From assembly GCF_009766065.1 (NCBI RefSeq), contig NZ_LMUE01000002.1:1470169-1534168 (forward strand): 64,000 bases of DNA, read 5' to 3'. Numbering within the stretch: position 1 is the stretch's first letter; every line of letters starts with the position of its first letter. This document shows positions 62,408-64,000 of the stretch, piece after piece. The translations under genes and the position numbers were made by a program. The notes under the pieces are model-generated. The model was given only the letters and a program-made list of their open reading frames with translations, was not told where the DNA came from and ran no database searches. The stretch comes from Dyella sp. S184. Its GTDB lineage: Bacteria > Pseudomonadota > Gammaproteobacteria > Xanthomonadales > Rhodanobacteraceae.

Positions 62408-64000
62408 GTCTTCGCCATGTCTTGCTAGCCACCCTTCTGGGTGTTGCCGCCATGGCTGCGCACGCTACCGGTTCGAACGCCACCGACTGGATCACGCCGG
62501 CCGAGGCCACGCATTTCCGCACCACGCCGAGCTATGCCGATACCCTGGCCTATCTGAAGCGACTACAGCAGGCGGCACCGGGCGTCATTCACCTGGAAAC
62601 CTTCGGCACCACGCCGGAAGGTCGGCCGATGACCGTGGTGATCGCCAGTGGCGATGGCACGTTCGATCCCGCCGCCGCACGCAAGGCCGGCAAGCCGATC
62701 GTGCTGCTGCAGGCTGGCATCCACCCCGGCGAGATCGAGGGCAAGGACGCCGGACTGATGCTGTTGCGCGATATCGCAATCACCCACAAATACCCGCACG
62801 TGCTCGATCATGTGGTGCTGGTCTACATCCCGGTATTCAGCGTCGATGGCCACGAGAATTCGTCGCCATACCACCGTATCAACCAGAACGGCCCGGAGAG
62901 CATGGGCTTTCGCGGGCAGTCGCAGTACCTCAATCTCAACCGCGATTACGTGAAAGCCGACGCACCGGAGATGCTCGCCTGGTTGAAGCTTTGGCAAAAG
63001 TGGCTGCCAGATTTCCTGATCGACGTGCACACCACCGACGGTGCCGACTACCAGTACGACCTGACCTGGTACACCGAAGATCCGCACAAGCTCGATCCCG
63101 CGGTAAGCGCATGGCAGCACGACGCCATCGTCAACCACGCGATGCCTGCGTACGAGAAGCGTGACCACCTCGGCTCGATCTATCTGGAGTTCAAGGACGG
63201 TCGCGATCCGCGCAAGGGCATCGAGAACTTCGGCTCCGGCCCGCGCTTCTCCACCGGCTACGCGGCGCTGCAGAACCGCCCTGCGCTACTCATCGAAACG
63301 CATATGCTGAAACCCTACGCGAATCGCGTACATGCCGTGTACGACCTGGTCGAGCTCATGCTGGAGCAGATCAACCAGGATCCGGCCGCGCTGCTCGCCA
63401 CCACTTCGAAGGCCGATGGCGACACCATTGCCCGCGCCCACGATACACAGGCCCAGGTGCCGCTGACCTTCAAGCCGGACCCGCAATCGACGAAGTTCGA
63501 ACTCAAGGGCTACGCGTTCACGCTAACCCATAGCGACATTTCCAACAGCGAATGGATCCACTACGAGCCAAGCCAGCCGAAGACGTACACGATCGATAAC
63601 TGGAACGGCCTGCTTCCTGATCTGTCGATCACCCCGCCGGTGGCGTACGTGGTGCCAGCGCAATGGACCGCAATCATCGACAAGCTCGATGCACACGGCA
63701 TCCACTACCGCCGCATCGATCACCCGCTGACAATCCACGCCGAGGGCTATCAGCTCGATGATCCGAGCTGGGCCAGCAAACCGTTCGAGGGGCATCTGAT
63801 GCTGCGCGACTTCGCGCTGCATGCAGTGCCGCGCGAGGTAACGCTGGCCGCCGGCTCGGTGATCGTGCCACTGGCCCAACGCGCCGCCAACGTGGTGATC
63901 AACCTGCTCGAACCGCAGGCACCCGATTCGCTGTTGCGCTGGGGTTATCTCAACGCGATCTTCGAGGCGAAGGAATATGGCGAGCCGCGCGTTCTGGAAA
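62404..64000 (+). CDS. Secreted M14-family zinc carboxypeptidase, 3' end outside window
   Basis: 532 codons present. Signal peptide (about 1-22, MSLRHVLLATLLGVAAMAAH), then the M14 domain with zinc ligands His107 and Glu110 (GIHPGE) and His209 (IDVHTTDG). A C-terminal beta-rich part follows. Probably periplasmic peptide or peptidoglycan-peptide cleavage. Cotranslated with the DUF502 gene. Confidence 0.88.
   Translation, partial: MSLRHVLLATLLGVAAMAAHATGSNATDWITPAEATHFRTTPSYADTLAYLKRLQQAAPGVIHLETFGTTPEGRPMTVVIASGDGTFDPAAARKAGKPIVLLQAGIHPGEIEGKDAGLMLLRDIAITHKYPHVLDHVVLVYIPVFSVDGHENSSPYHRINQNGPESMGFRGQSQYLNLNRDYVKADAPEMLAWLKLWQKWLPDFLIDVHTTDGADYQYDLTWYTEDPHKLDPAVSAWQHDAIVNHAMPAYEKRDHLGSIYLEFKDGRDPRKGIENFGSGPRFSTGYAALQNRPALLIETHMLKPYANRVHAVYDLVELMLEQINQDPAALLATTSKADGDTIARAHDTQAQVPLTFKPDPQSTKFELKGYAFTLTHSDISNSEWIHYEPSQPKTYTIDNWNGLLPDLSITPPVAYVVPAQWTAIIDKLDAHGIHYRRIDHPLTIHAEGYQLDDPSWASKPFEGHLMLRDFALHAVPREVTLAAGSVIVPLAQRAANVVINLLEPQAPDSLLRWGYLNAIFEAKEYGEPRVLE

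Overview
The window is high-GC chromosomal DNA of a gammaproteobacterium of the order Xanthomonadales/Lysobacterales, most likely Rhodanobacteraceae (Rhodanobacter, Dyella or Frateuria type). I infer this from gene order (ffh-rpsP-rimM-trmD-rplS; rpsF-rpsR-rplI-dnaB-alr-radA; leuS-lptE-holA-nadD), from a FimX-like protein with Xanthomonas-type architecture, and from the general protein sequence style. Coding is dense: no gap between genes exceeds about 260 bases. I saw no insertion sequence, prophage, CRISPR array, rRNA or tRNA.

Layout. 1-3 kb: mtaD (cut by the left edge), efp, and divergent epmB, which helps modify EF-P. 3-5 kb: fimX-like c-di-GMP receptor. 5-9 kb: the ffh/rpsP/rimM/trmD/rplS translation operon, then ypjD. 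10-18 kb: radA, alr, dnaB, rplI, rpsR, rpsF, an A-type Fe-S carrier, asnS, a MalM-like lipoprotein. 18-22 kb: an SDR, an aldehyde dehydrogenase of the aminomuconate type, beta-carbonic anhydrase and a RidA-family deaminase, probably the late part of the kynurenine/2-aminomuconate route. 22-32 kb: an acid-shock-like small secreted protein, hutG, a glutathione-reductase-like flavoprotein, a DadA-like oxidase, an NlpC/P60 lipoprotein, an ABC permease pair without an ATPase, slyD, an MFS carrier, a methyltransferase. 32-41 kb: DEAD-box helicases rhlE and deaD around fghA, then DOPA-dioxygenase-like, YkgJ, YpfJ, MAPEG, methyltransferase and CPBP protease genes.

41-55 kb holds the conserved cluster leuS-lptE-holA-nadD ... 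rsfS-rlmH-(GNAT)-maf, but nadD and rsfS, normally neighbours, are separated by about 6.4 kb of accessory genes (nitronate monooxygenase, MxKDx-repeat protein, DUF1345, small GNAT, OsmC, MpaB/DUF2236 oxygenase, NERD-helicase). 55-59 kb: a pqiA1-pqiA2-pqiB-pqiC lipid-transport operon with overlapping genes. 59-64 kb: cnoX, a DUF4442 protein, an ECF sigma factor with a membrane partner, a DUF502 protein and a secreted M14 peptidase cut by the right edge.

Most striking: hairpins that would bury the Shine-Dalgarno sequences of rhlE and the NlpC/P60 gene; two adjacent perfect hairpins between rpsR and rplI; DnaA boxes upstream of dnaB; an in-frame 15-bp tandem repeat inside maf; a glutathione-reductase-like enzyme without the usual NADPH-binding arginines; and the block that splits nadD from rsfS. 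None of these is proven to be a new system; each is given with a decisive check.
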